Numbered from the stretch's first letter, positions 44,257 through 53,521 are shown. The stretch: DNA of 64,000 nt from Centipeda artemidis DSM 19719 (GCF_000426665.1 NZ_AUFU01000001.1:186001-250000), one strand, 5' to 3'. Numbers and translations are program-made. The notes: generated by a model not told the origin, from the sequence alone.

Positions 44257-47200
44257 CTATATCCTTTCGACGTTGGCGAGGCAGGCCTTAAACTCCTGCT
44301 CCTGCACGTTCGGATCGAGCGCGTCGATCGTCAGATAGTTGCCGGAGGGGCCTGTCGACAGTCCCTTGAACCCCCAGTTGTAGGGGAGCCAAATCATATG
44401 CGTCTCTTTGCCGTTGACCATGAGCGGTCGGGCGCGCTTGGTGACCATTGCCTTGACCTCGATGCTCGCGCGTGTCGTGCTGACGCGGACGCGGTCACCG
44501 CCGCGAACGCCGAGCTTCGCGGCGAGTTTATCTGAGATCTCGACGAACGGCTCTTTGACCAGCTCGTTGAGATAGGGGATATTGCGCGTGATCGTGCCGG
44601 AACACCAGTGCTCGGTGAGACTCGATGTGCAGAGCACGTACGGATACTCGTCGGGCGTTCCGATCTTTTGCAGTTCGGGCACGCGCGGATAGATGACGCA
44701 GGGGTTGAATTGTGTGCGCTGTCCTTCGTTCATCATGTTCTTCGTCGGGCTCTCAACCGGTTCGTAAAACTCAGGCAGAGGACCGTCAACGGGAACGTAG
44801 GAGTGATCGCGCGTCTCGCCGTTCTCAACGTCGCTGTACTCAGCGGCAAAGAGGCGGGCGATGCCCTCGCCGTTCATGCGGAACGGCTTCTGTCCGCCCG
44901 GGGTGTTCGGTCCCTGCGTGCGGTCGCCGACATCGGGGACATCGTAGCCGTCCCACATGCCCTTTTTCTCGTCCCACCAGACGAGTTTCTGCCCCGGCCG
45001 CACCGGTTTGCCGTTCTCGTCACAGGAGGCTCGGTTATACAGCATGTGAATGTTGTCCGGCCAGACCCAGGCGAAGTTCGGATAGATGCCCATGCCGCCC
45101 TCGTCCTCCTGCCCGCGGCGCCGCGCCATATGGACGCCGTCGCCGTAGACACCGGTGAAGATCCACATGCCCGCCATCGTCGTGCCGTCGTCGCGGATCT
45201 CTCGAATGCCGCGCAGGAGATGGCCGTCCTTTAGATCGTAGCCGTTGCATTCCTTCATGACGTTTTCGACGTAGGTCTGTCCGTCCTCGGGGTCGCCGTA
45301 GTTCCACGTCATCATTTTGATCACGTTGTCTTTCGGATCGGTCGAATCCTTGTAGAGTTCGACGATGCGTTTCCACAGTTTGTCGCAGATCCAGTAATCG
45401 GGACGCGAATCGTTCACGAGGTCGGGACCTTTCATGCGCCATTGGATCATGCGCATGGAGTTCGTCATCGTGCCGCAGCGCTCGAGATAGGAGCCCGCCG
45501 GCAGGAAGATGACCTCGGTGTTGATGTCCGCAGGATTATCGCCCGGACGCTCCCAGAACGCCGCCGTCTCGTTGACGAAGACGTCCTGCACGATGAGCGT
45601 GTCGATGCCCTTGAGCCCCTTGTTGACGATGGTGAGGTTCGCATTCGTCATCTGCGGGTTCTGTCCGCAGACGTAGATCGTCTTGACCTTTCCCTCCATC
45701 GCCTTCTCGAACATGACGTACATGGAATCGTTATGCGTGCCGTTGCGGATCGGGAGCGCGTTGAACATATAGTCGTTCGCCGCCGTCGCCGCGTCGCCGA
45801 ACCACGCTTTGAGGAGGTTCTTGAGAAATTTCGCGCGGAACGTGCCATTGTGGTGCGTCCACTTCGCGAGCGTATCGTCCGTGTGCGTCGGGTACGAAAG
45901 GTACGCGGGATAATACTGGAACATGATGCCGTAATCGGTCGAGGATTGTACGTTCGGCTGCCCGCGCATCGCGTCGATGCCGCCGCCCGAGACGCCGATG
46001 TTGCCCATGAGGAGCTGGATGATGGTGAAGCAGCGCAGATTCTCCACACCGACCGTGTGCTGCGTCATGCCAAGCGCATACATCATAACCGTCGGCGTAA
46101 TGGTGGAGAACAGCTCCGCGGCTTTCTTAATATCCGCCTCGGGCATCCCCGTGATCGCCGCCGCCTTTTCGAACGTATAGCGTTGGAAATGTTCTGCGAG
46201 ACGATCCATGACGGTGTTCTTTGCCGCCATGCTGCTCGCCTTCATTGGCTTGCCGTTCGCATCCAGTTGGTAGCCCCAAGTCTCTTTGTTATAAGTCCGT
46301 GTTTTTTCGTCGTAGCCGGAGAAAATACCGGCGTCAAATTCGTAATCGTCGCGCAGAAGGCAGAAGGCGTTCGTGTTCCGCCGCAGATAATCGGCATCGT
46401 ATTTTTTGTTCTGGATGATGTAGTTGATGATAGCGCCGAGGAAGACGATATCCGTCCCCGGACGGAGCTGGAAGAAGTGATCGGCAACGCGGGATGTGCG
46501 TGTATAGCGGACGTCGACATGGACGACGATGGCGCCGTTGTCGCGCGCCTCCATAACGTTCTTCATCGCCATTGGATGGCACTCCGCCATATTCGATCCT
46601 TCGATCCAAATCATCTTGGCGTGCTTTAAGTTATACCACGAGCCGGTCATCGCGCCGCGGCCAAACGCGGCGTTCAGCGCGGGCGGCGTGGTCGCGTGGC
46701 AAACGCGCGTCTGATTGTCGATATAGACGACGCCGAGTGCGCGCGCCATCTTGATGAGCTGATAGCACTCCTCGTTGTTGACCTGCGAGCCGCCGATGAA
46801 GGCGATGGCGTCCGTGCGGTTGCTCATGAACTTATAGCCGTTCGCTTCGTCTTGACCGACCCAGTGCTCGTCACGCGCCTTCTTCAGCGCGCGTGCCGCG
46901 CGGTCGATGGCCTCCTCCCAGCTAATCTCCACCCACCGGTCGCTGCCGGGCGCGCGGTACATCGGGCTCTTCGGCCGCTCCGCCGAGTTTGGGATGTGTC
47001 CGTAACCAAGCCCCTTCGGGCATAGTCCTCCGCGGTTCACCGGATGATCCGGCGCCCCCTCGAGATTGATGAGTTTCCCCTCTTTGACGTAGCCGAGCGT
47101 ACCGCAGCCGCAGCCGCAGAAGTGACAGACGGAGGTAAATTCGCGTCCCCCCGACAGCTTATACGTCTGTGCAGCCGCTTTCACAGGGGCAACGTCGAGT

Positions 47201-47274
47201 CCGAGACTCGCCAGAGCCAGCCCGACGCCGCTTAGCCCGGTGGCTTTTAAAAAGTCACGTCTGCTAAGGTTCAT
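44257..47274 (-). CDS. fdnG: Formate dehydrogenase catalytic (alpha) subunit, Tat-exported, Cys form
   Basis: This Mo-bis-MGD enzyme oxidises formate to CO2 in the periplasm. The 1005-residue protein has a Tat signal (SRRDFLK, 4-10), a [4Fe-4S] ligand set C50-x2-C53-x3-C57-x27-C85, and the active-site segment DNQTRVCHATTPP with Cys192-His193. E. coli FdnG has selenocysteine at this place; the codon here is TGC, so this is the selenium-independent form. FGRGAMTGSWYNLKHA and the C-terminal MGD domain follow as in FdnG. AAAGGAG lies seven bases before ATG 47274. fdhD precedes and fdhE, fdhB, fdhC follow. Confidence 0.97.
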   Translation of the reverse strand: MNLSRRDFLKATGLSGVGLALASLGLDVAPVKAAAQTYKLSGGREFTSVCHFCGCGCGTLGYVKEGKLINLEGAPDHPVNRGGLCPKGLGYGHIPNSAERPKSPMYRAPGSDRWVEISWEEAIDRAARALKKARDEHWVGQDEANGYKFMSNRTDAIAFIGGSQVNNEECYQLIKMARALGVVYIDNQTRVCHATTPPALNAAFGRGAMTGSWYNLKHAKMIWIEGSNMAECHPMAMKNVMEARDNGAIVVHVDVRYTRTSRVADHFFQLRPGTDIVFLGAIINYIIQNKKYDADYLRRNTNAFCLLRDDYEFDAGIFSGYDEKTRTYNKETWGYQLDANGKPMKASSMAAKNTVMDRLAEHFQRYTFEKAAAITGMPEADIKKAAELFSTITPTVMMYALGMTQHTVGVENLRCFTIIQLLMGNIGVSGGGIDAMRGQPNVQSSTDYGIMFQYYPAYLSYPTHTDDTLAKWTHHNGTFRAKFLKNLLKAWFGDAATAANDYMFNALPIRNGTHNDSMYVMFEKAMEGKVKTIYVCGQNPQMTNANLTIVNKGLKGIDTLIVQDVFVNETAAFWERPGDNPADINTEVIFLPAGSYLERCGTMTNSMRMIQWRMKGPDLVNDSRPDYWICDKLWKRIVELYKDSTDPKDNVIKMMTWNYGDPEDGQTYVENVMKECNGYDLKDGHLLRGIREIRDDGTTMAGMWIFTGVYGDGVHMARRRGQEDEGGMGIYPNFAWVWPDNIHMLYNRASCDENGKPVRPGQKLVWWDEKKGMWDGYDVPDVGDRTQGPNTPGGQKPFRMNGEGIARLFAAEYSDVENGETRDHSYVPVDGPLPEFYEPVESPTKNMMNEGQRTQFNPCVIYPRVPELQKIGTPDEYPYVLCTSSLTEHWCSGTITRNIPYLNELVKEPFVEISDKLAAKLGVRGGDRVRVSTTRASIEVKAMVTKRARPLMVNGKETHMIWLPYNWGFKGLSTGPSGNYLTIDALDPNVQEQEFKACLANVERI

Positions 47275-47374
47275 CGTGATTCTCCTTTCTCATCGGCGGA
47301 TGTGCCGCCGATAGGCTCCCCTAAACCTGAATGAATCTATCTATGAAATCGGGGCTTGCCCGTTTCCATCAAAG

Positions 47375-48175
47375 TCAGTCGAGCACGATGCGCTCCGGGT
47401 TCGCATATACACAGAACGAACCGGGCGCCATGCGCGCTGCAAGTGTGATGCCGAGTTTTTTCGCAATCGAGAGCGAGAGCGTCGTCGGGACGGATTTTGC
47501 CGCGACCGTCGAGATGCCCATGCGCCCGAGCTTCAACATCATCTCGGACGAGCACCGCCCGCTGAAGATGATGATTTTATCCGAAATCTCCACATGATGA
47601 CGCAGCGACCAGCCGTAGAGTTTGTCAAAGACATTGTGCCTGCCGATGTCCTCACGGAAGACAAGTATTTTCTCGTTCTTTTGATCATAGATGACGCCGC
47701 TGTGGACGCCGTTCGTTGTGTCGTGGGTTTTGGACAGCTCCGAGAGGAGCGTGTCCGCCGTCTTTAGGATGTCGCGCGCGCGAAAATGCACATCACGCGG
47801 ACGCTCGAAGATTTCCTCCGGGCGCAGTTTTAATATCTTTCGCGCGGAGAAGTAGCGCGGATTCTTGATTGCCTCCGCCGCCCATGCCTGCGCGTCCGGC
47901 GTCGTCTCGACCGCGGCGTGCAGCCCCTCTGCGTCGACGGTGAGCGCGGTCACGTCGTCCGCCGTACGGATGCGCCCCACCTGTGCGAGCATCCCGATCA
48001 CGAGATCCTCATAGGCGACGGGCGAGCAGAACGCCGTCGTAAAGGGTGCGCCGTTGAGTTCAATATCGAAGAATACTTCTTCCGAGGTGTATTTATGATC
48101 GGGGACAAAGGCATTGTCCTCCGATACATAGCGAACGACCGGTACGTCGATAAATTCACTGCGCTGCAGCTCCAT
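47375..48175 (-). CDS. fdhD: Formate dehydrogenase accessory sulfurtransferase FdhD
   Basis: FdhD passes sulfur from a cysteine desulfurase to the Mo cofactor before insertion into formate dehydrogenase. The 266-residue protein shows the family core: CSPVAYEDLVIGMLAQ, HDTTNGVHSGVIYD, REDIGRHNVFDKLYGW and SGRCSSEMMLK. The CxxC loop that is essential in E. coli FdhD (Cys121/124) is absent from the segment between the N-terminal and core domains; a Cys occurs instead in SGRCSSEM. AAGGGG precedes ATG 48175; ATG 48193 has no ribosome site. It is encoded directly before its client enzyme. Confidence 0.93.
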   Translation of the reverse strand: MELQRSEFIDVPVVRYVSEDNAFVPDHKYTSEEVFFDIELNGAPFTTAFCSPVAYEDLVIGMLAQVGRIRTADDVTALTVDAEGLHAAVETTPDAQAWAAEAIKNPRYFSARKILKLRPEEIFERPRDVHFRARDILKTADTLLSELSKTHDTTNGVHSGVIYDQKNEKILVFREDIGRHNVFDKLYGWSLRHHVEISDKIIIFSGRCSSEMMLKLGRMGISTVAAKSVPTTLSLSIAKKLGITLAARMAPGSFCVYANPERIVLD

Positions 48176-48194
48176 TGTGTCCCCTTCCCCCATA

Positions 48195-49340
48195 TTACAT
48201 CGTCAAAAACATCGCGCCGTCCGCACCGTAGAGCGCGCGTCCCACGAGGAACAGCGCAAGCCGCTCCGCCGTCTCTAGGTCGTCGAGATCCACGCGCAGA
48301 AGCGCATCCTCCGTCAGGGGCGCGGCCTCCGGCGCCTTTGAAAAAAACGCGATTGTACGCTCGTCCGTCTCCGGTGTCCCTCGCCCGCGGTAGAGTAAAA
48401 ACAGCGGGGCAACGCCGCGCGTTCTGCCCTCCGTGATGCATACGTCCACGGACGCTCGATCGAGCTTCTCGGCGATGTCCGTCAAGCTGCGGCGTTCCGC
48501 CGTCTCCTGCTCAATAAAGTAGCCATTCGGCGCGCTGACAGCAACCGCCGCAGCCCCCGCCGCCGTGAATCGGTCGGTGTCCTTTCCCTTCGTATCGAGC
48601 CGGAAGCCGTGCGCGTCGCTCTTGATCACGGCGATGCGGATGCCGTGCGCGGCGAGACGCGGGATGAGCCGCTCGATAAAGGTCGTCTTGCCCGTCCCCG
48701 AGGCGGGCGCGGCGACCGAGAGCATCGGCACGGCGCGCCGCTCGTTCGCGATCCGCCCGAGTGCGAGCCGATAGGCGGCGGGCGTGTTCACGTTGAAGAA
48801 CAGCCCCGCGTCGACCGTAAGCGGCACTTCCTTGACCGCGAGCTCTCTCAGAATGATGCCGAGTTTGCGGTCGCCGCGCGCGATTCCTGCGGCGAATGCC
48901 GCGCCCGCTTCCTTTCGGTAGAGCGCGGCGAGCGGCTGCCAGTATCCGAGCAGCGTGGGGAGCACGACCTGCCGCTCCCCGCGCACCTCCGGGAGGAGTG
49001 CGCGCACGAGATCAAAATCGTAAAAAGGCATATCGCCCGAGAGGACGAGCGCCCATGCTGACGAGGACGCCGCAAGCCCCGCCGCAATCGCTGCGGCAGG
49101 TCCCTGCGCGGGGCGTTCGTCAACCGCGAGCCGCGCGCCGAACCGTGCCGCAGCGGCGCGCAGCTCCTCCGTCTCCCCCTCCGCCGCGAGGATGATCTCA
49201 CGGAACCCCGTCGCACGCCCCTTTCGGAGCGTCCGTGCGAGCAGGGACTCGCCCGCGAGATCGAGGAATCGCTTGTCGCGTCCCATGCGCGTGCTCCTGC
49301 CGCCTGCGGCGACAACGAGCGTGATCTCGGAGAGATTCAT
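48195..49340 (-). CDS. mobAB: MobA-MobB fusion: molybdenum cofactor guanylyltransferase plus GTPase
   Basis: The N-terminal half (about 1-190) is MobA, which couples GMP to molybdopterin to give MGD: AGGRSTRMGRDK, GPAAAIAAGLA and LSGDMPFYDFDLV are the nucleotidyltransferase motifs. The C-terminal half (about 200-381) is MobB with P-loop SGTGKTTFIERLI and KSDAHGFRLDTKGKDTDRF. In E. coli these are separate genes. The start overlaps the upstream stop as ATGA (49337-49340). The product MGD is needed by the FdnG-type subunit encoded downstream. Confidence 0.93.
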   Translation of the reverse strand: MNLSEITLVVAAGGRSTRMGRDKRFLDLAGESLLARTLRKGRATGFREIILAAEGETEELRAAAARFGARLAVDERPAQGPAAAIAAGLAASSSAWALVLSGDMPFYDFDLVRALLPEVRGERQVVLPTLLGYWQPLAALYRKEAGAAFAAGIARGDRKLGIILRELAVKEVPLTVDAGLFFNVNTPAAYRLALGRIANERRAVPMLSVAAPASGTGKTTFIERLIPRLAAHGIRIAVIKSDAHGFRLDTKGKDTDRFTAAGAAAVAVSAPNGYFIEQETAERRSLTDIAEKLDRASVDVCITEGRTRGVAPLFLLYRGRGTPETDERTIAFFSKAPEAAPLTEDALLRVDLDDLETAERLALFLVGRALYGADGAMFLTM

Positions 49341-50260
49341 CGCGCACACTCGCCCGTATCGCCGCGCAGGATCTCAATGCCGTGCCGCAGCTCCGGCAAG
49401 ATGAATCCAAGGCATTCGCGCACCGCCTTCTCACTGCCGGGCAGGTTGACGATGAGCGTGCGTTTGCGGATGCCCGCCGCCGCACGCGTGAGCATCGCGC
49501 GGTGCGTGATCTGCATGGAGAGCGCACGCATCGCCTCGGGGATGCCGGGCGTCTCGCGCTCGATCACGGAGCGCGTCGCCTCGGGCGTCACGTCACGCAC
49601 GGAGAATCCCGTCCCGCCCGTCGTGAGGACGAGCGCGACGCCGCGATCCGACCACAGCGTGAGTTCGCGCGCGATCTCTTCCTTTTCATCCGGCACGACG
49701 CCGTGTCCCGCAACCGCGTAGCCCGCCTCTGTCAGCATCTCGCGGATGGCGGCGCCGCTCTTATCCTCGCGTTCGCCGCGCGATCCCTTGTCGCTCGCCG
49801 TGAGCACCGCCGCATCGAGCGGAATCTTCTCCGTCGTAAGCTCCAGCTCGTCGCCGACCGTCACCCAGCCGCCGTGCAGGACGCGTGCAAAGACGCCCTC
49901 GCGCGGCATGATGCAGTCGCCGACCTGATGATAGATCTGGCAGTGGCTATGGCACTCCTTGCCGATCTGCGTGATCTCAAGGAATACGTCGCCCACGCGC
50001 AGGCGCGTCCCGATCGGCAATTCCTTGAACCGGAATCCCTCGGCGACGAGGTTTTCCCCGAATGCGCCGAAGTCCACATCCGCCCCGCGCGCACGGAAAT
50101 CGTCGATCTCGCCAAGTCCGAGGAGGCTCACCTGACGGTGCCAGTCCCCCGCGTGCGCGTCGCCGTCCATGCCGTGTTCCGTGACGAAGAACACGCGGTC
50201 GAGCGCGTGTTTCTGCGTGCCGCGCTTCTCACTGATGCACAGCGCTCGGATTTTGCCCAT
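49337..50260 (-). CDS. MOSC domain - MogA fusion protein
   Basis: The first about 145 residues are a MOSC domain (sulfur-carrier fold of Mo-cofactor sulfurases): DGDAHAGDWHRQVSLLG, FGAFGENLV and IGKECHSHCQIYHQVGDCIM with several Cys. From about 145 on it is MogA/MoaB, the molybdopterin adenylyltransferase: VLTASDKGSRGEREDKSG, VLTTGGTGFSVRDVTPEAT and LIVNLPGSEKAVRE. The fusion thus joins adenylylation of molybdopterin to a putative metal-sulfur handling domain. GGGAGG precedes ATG 50260; the moaA stop is one base upstream and mobAB overlaps by four bases. Confidence 0.92.
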   Translation of the reverse strand: MGKIRALCISEKRGTQKHALDRVFFVTEHGMDGDAHAGDWHRQVSLLGLGEIDDFRARGADVDFGAFGENLVAEGFRFKELPIGTRLRVGDVFLEITQIGKECHSHCQIYHQVGDCIMPREGVFARVLHGGWVTVGDELELTTEKIPLDAAVLTASDKGSRGEREDKSGAAIREMLTEAGYAVAGHGVVPDEKEEIARELTLWSDRGVALVLTTGGTGFSVRDVTPEATRSVIERETPGIPEAMRALSMQITHRAMLTRAAAGIRKRTLIVNLPGSEKAVRECLGFILPELRHGIEILRGDTGECAR

Positions 50261-50261
50261 A

Positions 50262-51260
50262 TTAACCTCCCACCTGATACATGGCGCGCCGATCGCGCGA
50301 CGCCGTGTCGTTTTCAAAATAATGTTCTTCCGGTTTTTGCCAAACGGCGTTTCGAACCGCCGCCGCAAGCTCCGTATCCGTCGCTCCGCCGCGCAGGAGC
50401 GCGCGTGTGTCGAGCCCCGCATTGCTGTAGAGGCAGAGTTTTAGGAATCCCTCCGCCGTCAGGCGCACACGATTGCAGGTACTGCAAAATTTATGCTCCA
50501 TCGCGTCGATGAAGCCGATGCTCCCCGCAAATCCCGCGGGACGCACATAGGCGGCGGGTCCCGTCGGCACGGCGTACGCGCCGTGTGCGCCGTCTCCCAC
50601 GGGGAGGAGCGCGCCGAATGCGGATCTCAACCGCGCCCGCACCTCGTCCATCGGCACGCCGCGGTAGCCCGCCGTACGCGCACAGCCGATCGGCATCAGC
50701 TCGATGAAGCGGACGCTCACCGCGTGGTCGCGCGCAATCGCCGCGAGCGCGGGGATCTCGTCGTCGTTGACGCCCGCGATCGGCACGCAGTTGAGTTTCA
50801 CCGTAATGCGCCGCTCCGCCGCGAGCCGTTCGAGCGATTCCATCACACTGCCGAACAGCGGACGCCGCGTAATGGAGAAGAACTTCCCCCCGTCGAGTGT
50901 GTCGAGACTGAGGTTCACCGCGTCGAGACCCGCCGCGACGAGGTCGTCCAGCATCGTGCCGAGGAGCACGCCGTTCGTCGTCACCGCGACCGTCTCGATG
51001 CCGGGAATTTCCTTTAAGCCCCGCACGAGCGTCACAATGTCGCGCCGCACAAGCGGTTCACCGCCCGTCAGGCGCACCTTGCGGATGCCGAGCGCCGCGA
51101 GCGCGCGCACGTCGCGCAGAATCTCCTCGTAGGAGAGGATGTCCTCATGCGCGAGTTTTTTCACCCCGTGCGCGGGCATACAGTAGCGGCAGCGCAGATT
51201 GCAGCAGTCCGTCACGGAGATGCGCAGATATTCAATTTTGCGTTCAAATTGATCCCGCAT
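50262..51260 (-). CDS. moaA: GTP 3',8-cyclase MoaA
   Basis: This radical-SAM enzyme starts molybdopterin synthesis, converting GTP to 3',8-cH2GTP for MoaC. The 332-residue protein has the N-terminal cluster motif C20-x3-C24-x2-C27 (CNLRCRYC), the C-terminal cluster C259-x2-C262-x13-C276 and the conserved terminal Gly-Gly. It lies 21 bases after moeA on the same strand. Its partner moaC is encoded divergently on the plus strand. Confidence 0.97.
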   Translation of the reverse strand: MRDQFERKIEYLRISVTDCCNLRCRYCMPAHGVKKLAHEDILSYEEILRDVRALAALGIRKVRLTGGEPLVRRDIVTLVRGLKEIPGIETVAVTTNGVLLGTMLDDLVAAGLDAVNLSLDTLDGGKFFSITRRPLFGSVMESLERLAAERRITVKLNCVPIAGVNDDEIPALAAIARDHAVSVRFIELMPIGCARTAGYRGVPMDEVRARLRSAFGALLPVGDGAHGAYAVPTGPAAYVRPAGFAGSIGFIDAMEHKFCSTCNRVRLTAEGFLKLCLYSNAGLDTRALLRGGATDTELAAAVRNAVWQKPEEHYFENDTASRDRRAMYQVGG

Positions 51261-51281
51261 AATAATCCCCTGTATCTAAGC

Positions 51282-52484
51282 TCAAAGGAGCACGACGTCC
51301 ACCGTCGTCCCGACGGCGAGCGGCGGTGTTCCCTCCGGCACGTCGACGAACGCGTCGCAGCCCGCCGCAGAGTAGAGTGTGCCCGACTCATGCTGGTCGG
51401 GCAAATAGACAAGTCCGTCGTCTCCCATGCGCGCGCGCAGAAATCTGCGCCCGAGGCATTCCTTCGGGAACGCGTCGGCGAGTTTTGCCCGCGTGCGGCG
51501 CAGCTGCACCTCGTCGCACCCCCGCATCCGCGCGAGTACGGGACGCGCGAGCAGCTCGAACGTCGCGTATGCCGCGAACGGGTTGCCCGAGAGCGCGATG
51601 CCGAGCATATCCCCGCGCGTGTAGGCGATCGCGGGCGCGCCCGGTTTCATATTGACCCGCCAAAAGATGCGCTCCGCCCCCATCGCCGGCACGACACCGT
51701 GCATGATGTCCTTCTTGCCGACGGAGACGCCCCCCGTCGTGAGGAACAGATCGATCCCCTCCGCGTGCGCCGCGATTTCGCGGGCCGCCTCCTCCACGTC
51801 GTCTGGCAGGATGCCGAGCACGACCGGATCGAGCCCGAGTTCCTTCAGCCGCGCCGCGATGAGGAAGAGATTGCTGTTGTAAATTTTCCCGGGGCGCAGT
51901 GCTTCTCCCGGCGGCAGGAGCTCGTCGCCCGTGCTCGCCACCGCCACACGCGGACGGCGATAGACCGCCGCCTCCGTATGCCCTTGGCTCGCGAGCACCG
52001 CGAGATCCGCCGCGCGGAGCGTCTGTCCCTTCCGAATAATATGCGTGCCTGCGCGCACATCCTCGCCCGCGTCGCAGTAATTCTCATGCGCGCGCAGGGG
52101 GAACGGCACGAGAATCGCGTCCCCGTCCTCCCTTACATCCTCCTGTCGGATCACGCAGTCACAGCCCGCAGGAATCGCGCCGCCCGTCATGATGCGGACA
52201 GTCTCGCCCGCACCGACCGTGCCCGCGTAGAACTCGCCCGCACACTCCTCGCCCACGACGCGCAGACGCACAGGGCGCTCCGCCGTCGCCCCCGCGACGC
52301 ACGCCGCGGCAAAGGTATAGCCGTCGAGCGGCGAGCGGTCGAACGGCGGATTGGAGATCGCCGCATAGACGTCCTCCGCCGCCGTGCGTCCCGCCGCCTC
52401 CATGAGCGGCACACGCTCGGTCTGCGGTGTCTTTACATACGAGAGCAGCACCTCAACGGCGTGCTCGAGTTCCAAAAGTTCCAT
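51282..52484 (-). CDS. moeA: Molybdopterin molybdenumtransferase MoeA
   Basis: MoeA inserts molybdate into adenylylated molybdopterin. The 400-residue protein has the N-terminal NPPFDRSPLDGYTF motif, the MTGGAIPAGCDCVIRQED segment, the MogA-like domain with STGDELLPPGEALRPGKIYN and LTTGGVSVGKKD, and the small C-terminal domain. ATG 52484 has AAGTAGG upstream and lies eight bases after the preceding gene. All MoeA catalytic landmarks are intact. Confidence 0.95.
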   Translation of the reverse strand: MELLELEHAVEVLLSYVKTPQTERVPLMEAAGRTAAEDVYAAISNPPFDRSPLDGYTFAAACVAGATAERPVRLRVVGEECAGEFYAGTVGAGETVRIMTGGAIPAGCDCVIRQEDVREDGDAILVPFPLRAHENYCDAGEDVRAGTHIIRKGQTLRAADLAVLASQGHTEAAVYRRPRVAVASTGDELLPPGEALRPGKIYNSNLFLIAARLKELGLDPVVLGILPDDVEEAAREIAAHAEGIDLFLTTGGVSVGKKDIMHGVVPAMGAERIFWRVNMKPGAPAIAYTRGDMLGIALSGNPFAAYATFELLARPVLARMRGCDEVQLRRTRAKLADAFPKECLGRRFLRARMGDDGLVYLPDQHESGTLYSAAGCDAFVDVPEGTPPLAVGTTVDVVLL

Positions 52485-52492
52485 TGCAGCGC

Positions 52493-53521
52493 CTACTTTC
52501 CAAACGGACAGACGGGATAGTGACAGACCTTGCACTCCATGCACAGCCCGCCGATGCCGAGCCGGCGAATCTGACGCCGCGTCCACTCGCTCCCTGCCAC
52601 AACGCGCGGCAATACGATGTCAAAGATGGTCGCGGGCGAGTACATCACGCAGCCCGGCAGTCCCATGATGGGCACCTGCCGCCCCTCTTTTTCATAATAC
52701 GAGAGCATGAACATCGCGCCCGGGAGTACGGGTGCGCCGTAGGTCACGACGCGCGCCCCCGTCGCCTTGATCGCGGCGGGCGTGCGGTCGTCGGGATCGA
52801 CGCTCATGCCGCCCGTGCAGAGCACCATGTCCATGCCCATGTCGAGCAGCTCCGCGATCGCCGCGCGCGTGTGCTCCGTTCCGTCGTCCGAGAGACGGTG
52901 CTCGTCCACACGCAGCCCGAACGAGCGCAGCTTACTGTCAAGCACGGGCGTAAACGTATCCTTGATGCGCCCATGGAACACCTCGGAGCCTGTCGTCACG
53001 ACGCCGACTTTCATTTTTCTGTATGGCAAAAGGCGCAGCAGCGGCTCATTGCCCGCCGCAACGCGTACCTGTTCCATAATTCCTTTTTCAATCACAAGAG
53101 GGATGACGCGCATCCCTGCGAGCTTTGCCCCCGCCTTCACCGGGTAATGCTGCGCGATCGTCGCGATCATCACGTCGTCGATGTCGTTCACCGCGTCAAG
53201 ACGCTCCTCGTCGAGCTCAAAAACGCCGTCGACCGTCGCCTTCAGCTCGATCTTGCCCTCTTTCGGCTCGCTCGCCGTCATGTGCTCGTTTTGACAAAGA
53301 TCGCGCAGGATCGCCGCCGCATCGTTCTCGTGCAGCATCCGCTCGTTCTCTTCCCACACATAGAGATGCTCCTTGCCCAGCCGCAGGAGCACGGGAATGT
53401 CGTCCAGCCGGATCACATCTCCCTTGCGGAACCGCGCGCCCTTCGTCCTGCCGCGCACAATCTCGGTAATGTCATGGCAAAGCGTCATACCGACCGCATC
53501 CTGCACACGCACCTCACGCAT
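52493..53521 (-). CDS. MoeA-like molybdopterin-binding protein with Cys-rich tail
   Basis: The 342-residue protein starts MREVRVQDAVGMTLCHDITE, then has the MoCF_biosynth domain (KVGVVTTGSEVFHGRIKDTF, VLCTGGMSVDPDDRTPAAIK, PIMGLPGCVMYSPATIFDI) but lacks the full MoeA domain set. It ends in LCMECKVCHYPVCPFGK, four Cys in 12 residues that could bind a metal or cluster. Such proteins accompany molybdoenzyme operons in anaerobic Firmicutes; the exact reaction is unknown. GGGGAG precedes ATG 53521. It is the first gene of the minus-strand molybdenum/formate operon. Confidence 0.9.
   Translation of the reverse strand: MREVRVQDAVGMTLCHDITEIVRGRTKGARFRKGDVIRLDDIPVLLRLGKEHLYVWEENERMLHENDAAAILRDLCQNEHMTASEPKEGKIELKATVDGVFELDEERLDAVNDIDDVMIATIAQHYPVKAGAKLAGMRVIPLVIEKGIMEQVRVAAGNEPLLRLLPYRKMKVGVVTTGSEVFHGRIKDTFTPVLDSKLRSFGLRVDEHRLSDDGTEHTRAAIAELLDMGMDMVLCTGGMSVDPDDRTPAAIKATGARVVTYGAPVLPGAMFMLSYYEKEGRQVPIMGLPGCVMYSPATIFDIVLPRVVAGSEWTRRQIRRLGIGGLCMECKVCHYPVCPFGK

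Noticed and set aside
46690-46720. Selenocysteine codon in the formate dehydrogenase alpha subunit
   Set aside because: The active-site codon is TGC (Cys); the frame has no internal TGA, so no SECIS element is needed.
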